64,000 nt of DNA from Microplitis mediator (taxonomy: Eukaryota > Arthropoda > Insecta > Hymenoptera > Braconidae): contig NC_079975.1 in assembly GCF_029852145.1 (NCBI RefSeq), positions 19,535,364-19,599,363 on the forward strand, given 5' to 3'. Under the pieces are notes generated by a model. That model saw only the letters and a list, made by a program, of their open reading frames with translations. It was not told the DNA's origin and made no database searches. Position 1 is the first letter of the stretch, and each line of letters begins with the position of its first letter. The position numbers and the translations under genes were made by a program. Positions 1 through 11,487 of this stretch are shown here, in pieces.

Positions 1-38
1 TGTTTTATTGTTGACTGTTATATGACTAATTAAAATGT

Positions 39-1414
39 TTAAATCAAAAAAATCCAAGTGGGATTGCATGGGAACCCATGGGAATTCATAAACAAAAATG
101 CTCTCTAAACATGAATTAGTGAAAATTTCATTAATTACGTTAGTGAATCAGTATTCACTTCATAATCAGTGTATTTCAACAATAAATTAGTGAATCTTCA
201 CTAATAAATTAGATCTATAATTTTCACTAGCAAATTAATGATTTTCACTAATGATCTAGCGATATTTTCATAATTTCCACAAGTGAAGCTATTATGCACT
301 TCTTAATTTGTGAATTTTACAATTTCACTAGTCACATTAATGATTTTCACTAATGATCTAGCGACATTTTAATTACTTCCACGAGTGAAGCTGTTATGCA
401 CTTTTTAATTTGTGAATTTCACTATTTCACTAGTCAAATTTCACTATTAATATTGATGTCACCCCTGATTAAAAGAAACAATTCAAATCGATTCAAAATA
501 TTAAAAAAAAAAAATTATTAATCGTTTTAAATACTTTTGAATCAACTTAACCGACATCATTTTTTAAGTGCGAATGAAAATGAATCGTTTTGAAACCATA
601 AGAAAAACTTTTGGAGAGAAAAGAATCATATAGAGGAGAGGAAAGTCACTGGTGTTAGGCAGCAGCAGCGGGAGTAGTTCGGTCCTTGCCACGAGATCGC
701 GCCTACCACTTGTAGTGTCCCTGGTAAGAAACTTATTTTAGAAGTGTTATATTGCGAATTGGAAGCAATTCTGACACAAGTACTTCTCTGTCATTTGACA
801 GAGTAATAAGTGCCGTTTTTGGTAGTAATATAGTATATCTTATATTCCTATATGACAAACAGTAATTATTATTTGTCAGATTCAATACGATTCGGTCTTT
901 CGAATTATATAATTTTTTTTATTATATTTTTGTCTCTAACACTTTTATGCCATCGTACTAATTTAACGAGTTAGTTTTACTAATCCAAATAGTACTTTAC
1001 ACTACTTAAATCAGTGCAATAGACATACTTAATGTTCAGTAAATTTAACTTACTGAATTAGTGGTTTGATTTCTCTACTTTGAGACTTGACATTCGCTTA
1101 TCAAACCAGTGGATTCTTAATATTCTTATATTCACTTATCGAATCAGTGAAATCAAATATTCACTTATCAAATCAGTGAATTCTAATATTCATTTATCAA
1201 ATCAGTGAATTCTAATATTCACATATTCATTTAGTGAATAGTCACTAATTCTGCGTGGTACGATTGTAGCATTGACAAAAAGTGAATATTCACTTGGAAT
1301 TAGTGAAAAATCACTAATTCATGTTTAGAGAGTATGGAAATCCATCCGAAACCGCCATGTAGGAACCCACATAGGAATCTCGGCTGGATTCCCATAAGGA
1401 TTTTTTGATAGGGT
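39..1414. mobile_element. Foldback TIR element in the OR-A intron, family 'ATCAAAAAAATCC'
   Basis: The right end, read inward, is CCCTATCAAAAAATCC and the left end has ATCAAAAAAATCC. Next to the ends lie short GGGAACCCATGGG-like palindromes, then TGCTCTCTAAACATG, then arrays of TTAGTGAA (left half) and its complement TTCACTAA (right half), so the element can fold on itself. The core around 640-860 carries a block shared with the element at 20520-22486. No transposase frame is seen. Confidence 0.75.
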
Positions 1415-1423
1415 ACTACTTAC

Positions 1424-4400
1424 TAGAATGATTTGAAATCCATTCAAACATATTAATATAGTACTGGTCAGAATTTGAACAACTACACAGAAACTGAAGC
1501 AGTCGTTAATTACATTCAACATATCAATTACTTTCTGGTGGTGTATAACGCAGTGCTTTAATCTCCAATCAAAATTATCTTCATCAAAAACACTATTTTC
1601 TTGCATTTCAAACATTACAAAGTTCTTTAGTTCATTGCTCTCATTATTATCATTATCATCATAAGGAGCATTTTGTATTGTAATAAGTTCAAATGTTTTT
1701 GGATTTTTAATTGATGACAAGTTGATAACACTTCTAATAGAGTTGTTGTGGCAATGTCTGCAATTTGCTATTAATAGATCTAATTGGACAGTTATATATC
1801 TCATTAATACAATGACCATCACATCAACACCGAATAGTGAGTAGTCAACAAGTAAAATGGCATAAGATATTCCGGCATACACTAGGTGATAATAAGGTGG
1901 CTCCGATGCATTAAATGGAACAAGAATACGTACTGGAAATTCTCGATTTTTAAAATCAGCACTAAAAATTCGTGCTAATACTAAAACAAAAACAATTCCA
2001 AAAAGTGTCAAAAATTGTCGTTGTTCAAAATGCGATAACTTAGTGATCCATTTCATAACTTCAACATCTAAAATTTGAAAGTAATGATAAATTAATTATA
2101 AATCAACGATTAGCTCTTATTGAACTACTCTACTGACTTTACTCTTATGATAACTAATTTTTTAACGGGATATTTTGATATAAGAACGAAAAGGAATTTT
2201 CAGAATTCATCGAGATAAATGATAAGTCCCAGAACCGAATGTAACACTGACAAAATAGTTAATCATAAATGAGAAATTTACACCATCTTGTTTTTTATAG
2301 GAGACGGGAATGTCATATAAATTAGACCAATGAAAATCATGACCATTATGAAGATAAAAATTTCGCAAACCAATTAGAACTCTGCAATTTCTAGCGAAAT
2401 TAATAGTGTTAAACTTTTTTATTTCATTTATTATAAGCCATTTAATAGGCTCCCCTGTTACGGGCACCCCTCACGGGGTCTCCACTACCTTGCTCTAAAC
2501 TTTGATGTGATTTGATTAAACCGAACACCTCAAAGCTCAGAGAGTAGTATATCATGCAAGGATAGAACAAGTGGATGATAGCTTGTTCGCAACTTAAATG
2601 ATTACAAATAGAGAACATTTTTTTGGGAAAATAAAGCAAGGCCGCATCTTTCCCTTTAATCTTTTTCACTTTAAAGCGGCTTTCTCACCAACATAGGAAA
2701 TTGGTGTCACGGATGGACCTTGCGAAGCCTTCGTCCCGAGTTCCTTCATTTCCTGAGAAGGAAGGAATGAAAGACCCACAAAGGTACGGACTCGCAGTGG
2801 TTGCATGTGGTTCAACACCACATGTCAATGGGGTGATTTCTTTGAGCTCGCCACCGATTAATGGTGTCACCTGGGGTGGAAGATGAGGAGATGTACATAA
2901 CGCGCGATTACGCGTGGAAGAACGCAAAAGGATGAGAAAACGGCCCCCATAAAAAGGGATGAGCATTTAAAAGTAACTGGTTCCCACAGCCAGCTCTATT
3001 CCATTAATGAATTGGGATCTATACACAATATACAATGCAAGATGAATTACAACTTCATACTTTCTTTGTGTATGCAAATTATATAAAAAGTATATAATCT
3101 GACATAGATGTGAACTATAAACGATAAAATATGCTTGATAACAAAAAAAAATAATAAAACCGTCAGTAGGATTCGTACCCGCTCTTGCGAGCGCGGCAGC
3201 GAGAACTTCCGCGACCTTCTATGCTCCTGATACATCGACGGGTAAATTTTGTATCGCGAGCCCGATAAATTCCTGCAAATTAGGGTTATAATTGTTATTA
3301 TATTATTCTTATGATGTTATGATTAATAAAAGAACTGTTAAAATTATTAATATTAACAGTTATTATATTAATCAGTTCATTAATAAGCTTTCTATCATTT
3401 AATTGACGAAAAAATTGCTATATTTTATATTACGAAATTATCGGCTGTACTTTTTGCTATCAGTTATTTATTTCTTTAGCAGAAATAATTATTTTTATCG
3501 GTTTTTCTACCTATATATCAATTAGTTGTTATTGTTCATAACATATAAATATATAAAATATTTGTCGAATAAAAGAAGGCAGATTTTGTATTCTCTTGTA
3601 AAATCAATATTTCCGTCCAACCACCGCCCTTTTCCCGACTCTCACTTTTCCTAAAGCTCCTTGCCCGTCGGCGAGCTAAACTGTGTGGGAAAAAAAACAA
3701 TAAAGTAATAAAACAAATTGGAAAAATTACCGTCTTTAACATTTTACTCAAATATTTCATATAGTAATGCTCTAATCGAATTCAAAACAAATTTGACACT
3801 CAATTTTAATCAATTTTAATCAATTTTAATCAATTGATTTCTATCCAAATACATCGATTTTATCAATCATAATCGTAAACAAATGATTAAAAAACTCTCG
3901 TTTGATTATTATATTCAATTTTTTGAATTCTCGGAGATTAATACGAACCGTCACTTTTTTCGAGCTTGAAGGACTCGAAAATACAAATGTACTTAAGGGT
4001 ATTGTCAAGCTCGAAAATACTGATTATAATGTTTTTGAGCTGCAGAAGCTATTGAGCAGCTAAGAGTTCTGGGGCTGATCCGCAGGGTCAACTGGATTCC
4101 TAATTTTTTTATATAACAATATCCTGTTACAAAATTAGTTCCCAGAACGCAAAAGAGTAAAGCCAGTTGACTATAACTTACTGTTTCTCTTCTTAATTAT
4201 ATCTATCGGTTCATAAATATCTTTTATCAATTTAATGATATTTTTATATTCAATCCAACATTTAAATCCCTTTGCTAGTGTTTCGAAACACCCGATCAAG
4301 AAACATAAATTATCTGTAATAAGTGATATCTCATTGATGTTAGCAATTGCATCGGCTGACATAATCAATGTTAATAACACAACTATGGTGAGATTGAACA

Positions 4401-4468
4401 AACGAAAAAGTGAATTTAAAAATCTAAAACTTGTAACCGTTGTTTCTACAGGCCAAATCCCATCGAAT
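1424..4468 (-). CDS. Odorant receptor OR-A (7tm_6), partial: N-terminal exons only
   Basis: Insect odorant receptor, a membrane protein that would pair with Orco in olfactory neurons. Two coding exons are seen on the minus strand: 4182..4468 (287 nt, with GIWP near its start, as is usual in hymenopteran ORs) and 1424..2067 (644 nt). Donors are GTAAGT after both exons, and the acceptor before the second is TTTTAG. Phases are 1 and 0, as in the two copies downstream. The second exon holds the segment ending CLNGFQIIL, just before the usual last intracellular/TM7 exons. The exons matching 12267..12371 and 11488..11748 are absent here, so the C terminus must lie left of the window. Intron 1 is about 2.1 kb against 62 nt in the other copies because of an insertion, and a TIR element begins about 10 nt beyond the exon 2 donor. 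No stop or frameshift is seen in the two exons. The start codon is unresolved. Confidence 0.85.
2110..4150. mobile_element. About 2-kb insertion in OR-A intron 1, unclassified
   Basis: OR-B and OR-C have a 62-nt intron here, and their sequence matches both edges of this block, so about 2 kb was inserted in OR-A. The ends carry an inverted match around ACTGACTTTACTCTT and its complement near 4150-4170. Inside is a GC-richer stretch (2440-2990) with a 61-codon open frame on the plus strand (2701..2886) and an 86-codon minus-strand frame (2207..2467); I recognise neither. Positions 3960-4090 resemble the right end of the AACTTCCCGCT family. Confidence 0.5.
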
Positions 4469-4574
4469 CTATTATGCGTTATAAAATAAAAAAATATGTA
4501 AACAAATAAATTGAAATTAGTTGACTAAAAAAATATACTTAAATAAAAATATAAGATATTATGTGATGTATTTA

Positions 4575-4640
4575 ACTTCATAGTGTTTGTTCACCTCAGT
4601 ATTGCAGAAACTCTATTTATATTGAGCTTATGATGCATAA
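4575..4640 (-). promoter_or_regulatory. Candidate core promoter of OR-A
   Basis: Read on the minus strand there is TATAAATAG (forward 4613-4621), followed about 20 nt later by a block ending CTGAG/GTGAAC that is conserved in all three receptor copies, and then ATGAAGTT. Position and conservation suggest a TATA box and transcription start region. This is inference from conservation among the three copies. Confidence 0.4.
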
Positions 4641-5354
4641 TAACAAGATTTTTTTTTTTTGTAAACGAATGTAAAAATTGTTTTTATTATCAACTTGTTT
4701 TTTTTCCCTCTAGTAATTTAAAAAAATATTCTGTTACTGAGTATGTTATTTTATATTTTTTTTAACTTTCTATTCTACAACGTTTTTCACGCATATAAGA
4801 AAGCCATATGTTATTTAGTTAATCGGTTTTGTAGAAAAGAATAAAATTTTTTGTTGCAAAGGGTTGTCATTATATCATTATCATCCAATTTATTATAGGT
4901 AGTTCTGGTTTATAACTAGAAAATTGATTTTTCAATTAAAGTCTATAAGTTCTTACCGAGAAAATATAATTTGCGTGAATAAAAACTGAGGTAAACGTAT
5001 TTAAAATAGACTTGCATTGTTCTTATTTGCCGTCGATAACGTGCAAACCAATTCTAGAGGGGTTGAAGCAGTTTATTCTTCACACCACGACTTCATTATA
5101 CGTTTCATAGTCGCACAGCTTACATCAACTTTTCTTTGCGAAATGAAGACGCTCTGACTGTCAGTTTCTGGGTTAAAAAGAATAAACCAATAAATTTTTT
5201 TCATTAAGTGTATTTTTTTTTAACAGAGAAAACATGCAGTTTGAAAATTTTAGATGAATTTAATACAATCAACAAATGTAAAGAAGAATATTAACTTTGG
5301 GTAAAATATATTCTAACAGGGTGGCTCGGATTTTCGACTTGGAAATCGGGTACA

Positions 5355-5890
5355 TACACTGTAAAAAATTTTTGGACTCGGTGCAGTGTAAAAATTCTGG
5401 TGTGAAAATTAAACCAAATATCGTGCTAAATTTAGGCGGTGTGGATTAAAAATTTTTACACCGTCAAGCGCCCAAATGTGTAATTTATTATAATTTTGCG
5501 TTAAGAAAAAGAATCATAATAATATTGAAATTTTCAATCGTATATTGTGTGACAATGGATGAAACAAGACGATTTCAGCCTGCCGGTGATGTCAGCCCTC
5601 GCCTGTAGCTTGGGCAGCCAACTATACCCTAGTCTGAAATCATCTTGTTTCATCCCTTGTCACACAATATACTATTTGATTAAGTAGTTAAAAATGTTCA
5701 AATCATTTGTTGGTTATTAACTAAAATTATAACGAGTAAAACGGAACGGTGTAAAAAAAAGCAGATTACACCGTGTTAAAATTACACAGATGGATAATTT
5801 AGACCGCGGATTTTTACACCGTCTACACATTAACATGGCCGTCTAAAGATATCGGCGGCCATTTTTACACATCAAAATTTTTTACAGTAT
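5355..5890. mobile_element. MITE with ACACTGTAAAAAATTTT ends
   Basis: The left end ACACTGTAAAAAATTTT and the right end read inward, ATACTGTAAAAAATTTT, are inverted repeats. The interior has CGGTGTAAAAATT-type motifs near both ends. No open frame. A second small hairpin is nested at 5541-5672. Confidence 0.75.
5541..5672. repeat. Nested hairpin repeat, 'TGTGTGACA..GATGAAACAAG' family
   Basis: Arms ATTGTGTGACA..GGATGAAACAAG and the inverse flank a GC-richer loop with GTTGGCTGCC-like sequence. Degenerate relatives occur near 7420-7500, 37050-37150, 38600-38740 and 49430-49550. Confidence 0.6.
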
Positions 5891-6615
5891 AAATGAAGGA
5901 CACCCTACAACTATTTATCGTGGTATTGTATGTTATTTACACGTCTTCTCACTTTTCAGTTTACTCGGGGCCCTGCAAGAAGTTCGCTGGTTCATATTCT
6001 ACTTTAGGTGTAGACAGCAGTTCGGTGGGTTCTACGTCACCTGGATTTAGGATGTAAAAAGAGAAGCTGGTAGCTGTTCAAAGTTTTATGCCTTAGCTAC
6101 CCCCTTGAGTGGATCAGTAGAGTAGGACCCAGAACGCCTAGCTATAGACTCTTACTCTACACTCTGGAAGCATCACGTACTATAACGAGCAGGTCTAACG
6201 ATAAGTTCAGTCAATCAAATCTAATCAATCGTTGACAATACTAATTTTTATTTCAATTATTAATTGTGCTTGTTCCCTAGTAAAAATGAATTGAGGCGCT
6301 AGCTAGCGCTTCACTCGCGTCACTAGAATCAATGCTAACTGTAGATGACAAACGAGGTGGCCCTCGTTTATTTTTACTAGGGTCTCAATATATTTTAATC
6401 AAAAGATGCCGTGTACGGTACTTACTAGGACCATCGTCACCATTGCCGAAAGACGCTCCGGAAGAACTATTTCAAAAGGAACCTTCTCTGCATGATTTTG
6501 AAGATTGTGAAAAAAATATCAAGTCGTCAATTCGTTCTCAAGATATCCTTACCACGACCTTTTTTTGAATCATAGACTAATGGACGTCTACGATAAATTT
6601 TTTTTATCGAACTTG

Positions 6616-7325
6616 TTTTAACTTTCCGCTAAGAAAATTGAAAATTTTCAAAAAAAAGGGAAGTTATTGGTTTTGGTTCGATTTTCGAAAATCGAATTTC
6701 CAACAGATCTTGAGATTTCGAGGTTCTAAGAAGCCATTCTGACTAATTTCAAAATGATGTCCGAGTGTATGTATGTGTGTGTGTTTGTACGTACATACGT
6801 ATGTAAACATCTGTAACTTTTGAACGGATAAACCGATTTTGATCTCCAAGGTAGCATTCGACGCGGCTTGTTAATATCTACAGGCCGTGAAAAATTGAGC
6901 TTGATCGGTACTGTGCGTTCGAAGATATTCCAAAAATAAAATTTTTTCAAAAATGTTTTTTTTTGATAACTTCTAATGTGCTTGATGGATTAATTCCAAA
7001 ATCTAATCAGCTCTAAAACTTCATAAGCCGCGTCGAATGATATCCCAACCATCAAAATCGGTTCATTCATTCAAGAGAAACCGTTGTCGATGAATTAAAA
7101 AAAAATTTTTTTTTTTAGTTTTTTTTATATTTCTCAAAAACGAATAGATTAATCAATTCCAAAATGTTATCAGCTCTAGATCTCAATAAAATGCGTCAAT
7201 TGCTGCCTTAGCCGTGTCAATCAGCCAATTTGTTCGAGAGATATCGTTAAAGAAAAAAATGGTAAAAAACGTTTTTTATGGAAACAATGGCATACAAAAG
7301 TATTTTCGAGCTCGAAGAGGACAAC
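6616..7325. mobile_element. Dispersed repeat, AACTTCCCGCT family, copy 1
   Basis: Begins with TTTTAACTTTCCGCTAAGAAAATTG and carries the same internal order as 33777-34545 (GATTTTCGAAAATCGAATTTCC, a TGTATGTATGTGTG run, then repeated CGTCGAATG and GAAACCGTTGTCGA motifs). The right end is lost near a GAGCTCGAAGAG motif. The open frames inside are not convincing genes. Confidence 0.6.
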
Positions 7326-7415
7326 CTCTCCGTTTCGCGTTCGAGGCATGCAATTGTGTCTGGTGCAAGACTTACACAATAGTATATTGTATGGTATCGA
7401 TAAAACAAAACGACA

Positions 7416-7780
7416 TAAGACTAGGGTAGAGTTGGCTGCCGAGCCGTGAATGAGGGCTGACCCCACTCGAAATCTGAAATCGTGTTTTATCCTGTGTCAC
7501 GCACTAGTATTACACACCAATGTATAAAAGTAGGATATTTCGTATGATACCCTACTTAGGCCGATGGTGAGTATAACAATATGCGAATTGAGAAGTCCTT
7601 TATCTGTGGTGTGTAACACTCGACAAGCCATGTTGCCTAAGAAATTATGCATTTATTTTAGATATATCACTAATGAACAACTGTTGTGATATGCGCTGAG
7701 TTCTTGCGAAAAACCTGCGAAACAATTATAACTTCTTCCTGTTAATTTAGCTATGTATAACTGATACTGTTCTCTTTCAG
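7416..7780 (+). repeat. Intron-derived duplicated block upstream of the astacin pseudogene
   Basis: This stretch matches 38640-39085, the intron sequence just before the CUB1 exon of the astacin gene at 30.8-40.0 kb, including the shared ACACACCA..TAGGATA motif and the acceptor region. It shows the pseudogene arose by copying genomic DNA, not by retroposition. Confidence 0.6.
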
Positions 7781-9290
7781 AATGTGGAGAAACTTTATTT
7801 GGAACTACTGATATTCTTCAATTTTTCAATAAATTCAAATCGCTCATTGGTAAATGTTTAACATCGTGACTGGAGGATTAGAGCTACTCAAGCTGGAAGA
7901 GCTGAACTTGTAATCACATGATTGAGTATTTATATACAAGACTCATGATCGTGTGATCGATAATTTGGAAATAAGCAGTTACTCACCTAATATCTGTGCC
8001 TTAGGTACTTTTTGTAACTTACCGCTATGATAATTGAAAATTCGAAAATCAAGTTTTCATCAGGTCTTGACGTCCTTGAGGTTTTGACGTCCTAGGAAGA
8101 TATTCTGACCATTTTCAGATAGACGATCGCGCACATGCGTGCGTGCATGCATGTACGCGCGTGTGTGTGCGTTTGTGGGTGTGGGTATGGGTGTTATGCA
8201 AACGTTTTTGTCCGGAGATAGCTTTAGAACGAATCAACCGATTTGAACGTACTTGGTGGCAATCGAAAAGGCTTACAAAAACTTAGAACTGAATAGATTT
8301 GAAAGCCGATCGGTCAAGCAGTTTCCAAGTGATTCAAAAAATAAAAATAAAAAAAAATAATTTTTTGTCGTTTTTTTTGCATAACTCGAAATTCGAGCAA
8401 CCGATTTGTTTCAAAATTTAATCAAATTGAAGTCTCAAGAAGCTCTATCGATCACTACAAAGATTATGCAAATCAGTTAATTCATTCCGATTATATAGTC
8501 GGGAAAAAAATTACCTTTTTTAAGTGACAAGTACCTTTTTTCGGTCCAACCGTTTTTTTTTAGTTCAAAGAGCTCAAAAATGTACAAACAATAACATTTT
8601 CACGCTCAGAGAGCTTGAAAACAATGGGAAGGTTTGGGGTTGGCATTCACGGAGAAAATTAAGTAATCACGTTTATTATGCTAAATTTTTAGTTCTAATT
8701 TTTTTTTAAATCCATAAGTTGACGGAAAGTTGCCTTCAATATTCTCAGAAACCTGCATTCTAGTTGCGGTTCCATTCTGGCGTCAACTATCTCAGAAAGT
8801 TGGCGGTAACTTGTAGCCAAAAGTTGCAAATGCTAAAGTTGTCAACAGCCTGTCGTCAAGTTGGTCGCAAACTAATGAATACCAACTTTTGGACGAGAAA
8901 CCCTGACTATCAGGGTAAGATCAACTTTCTCCAGATTTTTTTCTCATTATACAATAAAAATTTATTTTATTTTGCAGCTAAGTACTGTGGGGATGCTAAT
9001 GTGGCTATTATAACCGCCAGTAATATTTTGTTCGTAGAGTATGTCAAAATAATTGAAAGCAATACTCACAGTGTTTTCAAAGCATTTTACAAAACTTTTT
9101 GCGGTAAAACTATTGATATAAAAATAAATGCTTATGTCAACATAGAATCGACAAATTGTCCAGATGCCTACCGACCAAATCAACAATATAGTTGATATGT
9201 CACTGCTCTAGATAATCATAATTTAGCATTCAAAGTTAACTTTTTCGAACTGGAAATTATCACCTTAATGTTAATTGTTAATGGTAATAA
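7781..9290 (+). pseudogene. Astacin-CUB-CUB pseudogene: two decayed CUB exons
   Basis: 7781..8004 aligns to the CUB1 exon at 39086..39307 (AATGTGG start, GCTACTCAAG, GAACTTGTAATCACAT, ATAATTTGGAAATAAG), but it is 224 nt instead of 222, with in-frame stops and small indels. 8978..9290 aligns to the CUB2 exon at 39475..39959 (acceptor TTTTGCAG, TACTGTGGGGATG, CCGCCAGTAATATT, CCAGATGCCTACC). The frame stays open from 8978 until a TGG-to-TGA stop at 9193..9195, after which similarity fades. No catalytic exon is found upstream. A transposon copy (8015-8650) sits in the intron between the two exons. Nonfunctional. Confidence 0.8.
8015..8650. mobile_element. Dispersed repeat, AACTTCCCGCT family, copy 2
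   Basis: Starts TAACTTACCGCTATGATAATTG, has the usual GT-rich microsatellite (8140-8195), and ends near GAGAGCTTGAAAACAATGGGAAGG. Inserted in the intron of the astacin pseudogene. Confidence 0.6.
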
Positions 9291-10330
9291 TAATATTATC
9301 ATACGTTATCAATAATGATATAAATGTTAAGTAATGCTTTACCTATTTCAAATGATACTTCTGTAGCGGTAATCTAAACTTGCAGCCTTCAGCAATGTCA
9401 TGTTTCTGTAATGCTACGCTTGATCACGCCTGATCGCTTCGAGCGATTAGAGGTGACTGTTTTGGTCTGCACAGCTTGAAGGACTATGCTTGACTGTCTA
9501 AATCCAAAATCCTATAAAACTGAACTTTATCGTTATCGATAACAGAACACTCAACTCTAATTCGTAATCCAAACCCAAAATCAACAGTGTTGGTAATTGG
9601 AGGTTTAAGTCCTCACCTAGCGTACTAACTAAATATGATTCTGAGTATGGATATCTTTTGCACTTATGCTTTTCTGGAGCAGACTTCAGCTGGCATCATC
9701 AAACTTATAAACTAAGTGACCAGTGATTTCTTCAGTGGTACAAGTAGTCATGGCTTGTCCTCTGAGGCCTGTCAGACTAAAAACAATTATGAATGATCAA
9801 ACGGTTTTCAGAACAGCAACGGTCTAAAATTACTGTGAAGGCCTGTCAAATAAAAACTCAAAACTGATCCCAATCTGCATCCGCAAAATTCTGTATATAC
9901 TACAATGCTTATATCTCAGTTAAGACCTCTTTAATCCACCAAGAAGTCTCAGAGGGATAGAACTAGGTTTTATCACCAGATGACACTGGGTGGCTAATTC
10001 AAGTCCCGCTCCACGGTAACACTGACTTGAAATACCAAAACTGTAAACAAAGCTTAAACTTTAACTATGTGTATCATATTCTAAACTTTAATTTCAGACA
10101 ATATTCCATGTGTTATTTTCATTTACCTGATTCTAATTCTTTGCTCTCATTTTTCTTAACAAAACGCATAACTATAGCTAAACGTTTCTCAATAAATGGT
10201 TCTGAAACTCTAACTTTAATCAAATCTTTATCAAAAATCGTTAATCCTCGTAAGCTAAAATATTCATCTTGAGTTACCATGCTAGTAAATACAATAAAAT
10301 CAGTTGGTGCTTGTGAATCGGTTTCGCAGT
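9291..10330. other. Unassigned stretch between the astacin pseudogene and OR-B
   Basis: I see no recognisable gene. An 81-codon plus-strand frame at 10027..10272 has no motif I know. From about 10330 the sequence resembles 18880-20040, the region downstream of OR-C. Confidence 0.4.
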
Positions 10331-11487
10331 TCGCGGAGCTGACCTTAACTTCATTTCAATATATATATGTATGTAAACAATCTATAACTTGTAAACGGAT
10401 TGACAGATTTTGATCTTTGATGCGGCATTTGAAGTGGCTGATCGATTCATAGATTTCGAGCAAGATTGAGCCCTATCAGTACAGTATGTTTTAAGTTATT
10501 TCAAAAATAAAATTTTTGAAAAAATGTTTTCTTCGGATTACTTTAAACATACGTTATCGATCGGTTTTTAAATATAATCAGTTCTAAAATTCTAAAAACG
10601 ATATCAACTGACGAAGTGATTTTTGAAGAGAATTAACTCTGTGTAATTCTAACGATAATGAAAAAAAAAACAATTTCATCGATTCGCCAAGTCGTTCTAA
10701 AAATGTCTTACTCACACACTATTTTTGAACTACGGACTAAAGGACGGCAATGATAAAATTTTTATATTGGCCTTTTTTTTTTAATAATACGTATTGCACT
10801 ACTCAATAAAAGCAACGAGCTTGTTCATTAGTATTTCATTTTAACATTTATGTGCATTTAATAACGTGTTAGGGCAGCATAAAAATAACAAACATAATTT
10901 AATATAATTCACTGAATCTTGACAAATCAATAGTAAAATCCAACCTTCCGGCTTCGTTCGAGGTGTACAATTACTTTCATACATCACCTAATCTGTTTTT
11001 AGTGTCACGTTTGTGTATGAAGTATGAAGGAATAGATTACTGATCCTTGGCAACCGTAAGTAGTAGTACTAATACTGAGTATGACGTTTTAATTGCCTGC
11101 ATAAAAGATAAGAGTATTTAATTCATTTACATGATGAAGATTAAAAGTATAATATCGTGAGGCAAGAGATAAACACGACCATTTGTACATTTTACCCCGA
11201 GCCGCACGCTTCAATACATTTTTCATAATCAGCAGCATTGAAATTTGAAGTTTTAATGTATATAGAACTATTCAAAACGAGTAAATTTATTCATTAACTT
11301 TGTTTAAAATAGAATAAGCATAACCGATATGAAAAAAATATATATCCGGATATACCAGGGCAAATCTGCATATATGAGACATATATTTTTATATATGTCT
11401 CAAATGTGCAGATTTGCCCGAACATATCTGGATATATATTATTTCGTATGGGAAGTACCCTAACTTTTCTGTTATTTATCGAGTTAG
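10330..11487. repeat. 3' flank of OR-B, duplicated downstream of OR-C
   Basis: Long similarity to 18880-20047, including ATAGATTACTGATCCTTGGC, GGCAAGAGATAAA and the CCGCACG..TACATTTTTCATAA motif. It marks the tandem duplication unit that includes the receptor. A MITE (11325-11455) is present in this copy only. Confidence 0.65.
11325..11455. mobile_element. Palindromic MITE, ATATATCCG..GGGCAAATCTG family, copy 1
   Basis: Arms AAAATATATATCCGGATATA..GGGCAAATCTG and the inverse CAGATTTGCCC..ATCTGGATATAT form a hairpin. Related copies: 11815-11935 and 24734-24850. Confidence 0.7.

Noticed and set aside
3165..3240. Possible tRNA on the minus strand (GGGTACGAATCC)
   Set aside because: Only a B-box-like match; no cloverleaf could be drawn, and the GC-rich part is a short inverted repeat.
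3785..3840. Tandem CAATTTTAAT units as a regulatory array
   Set aside because: Only a few units in AT-rich insertion sequence; no support beyond simple repetition.
8764..9195. 143-codon frame as a functional CUB protein
   Set aside because: It begins in intron sequence and ends at a TGA that replaces a conserved tryptophan; the rest of the domain is decayed.
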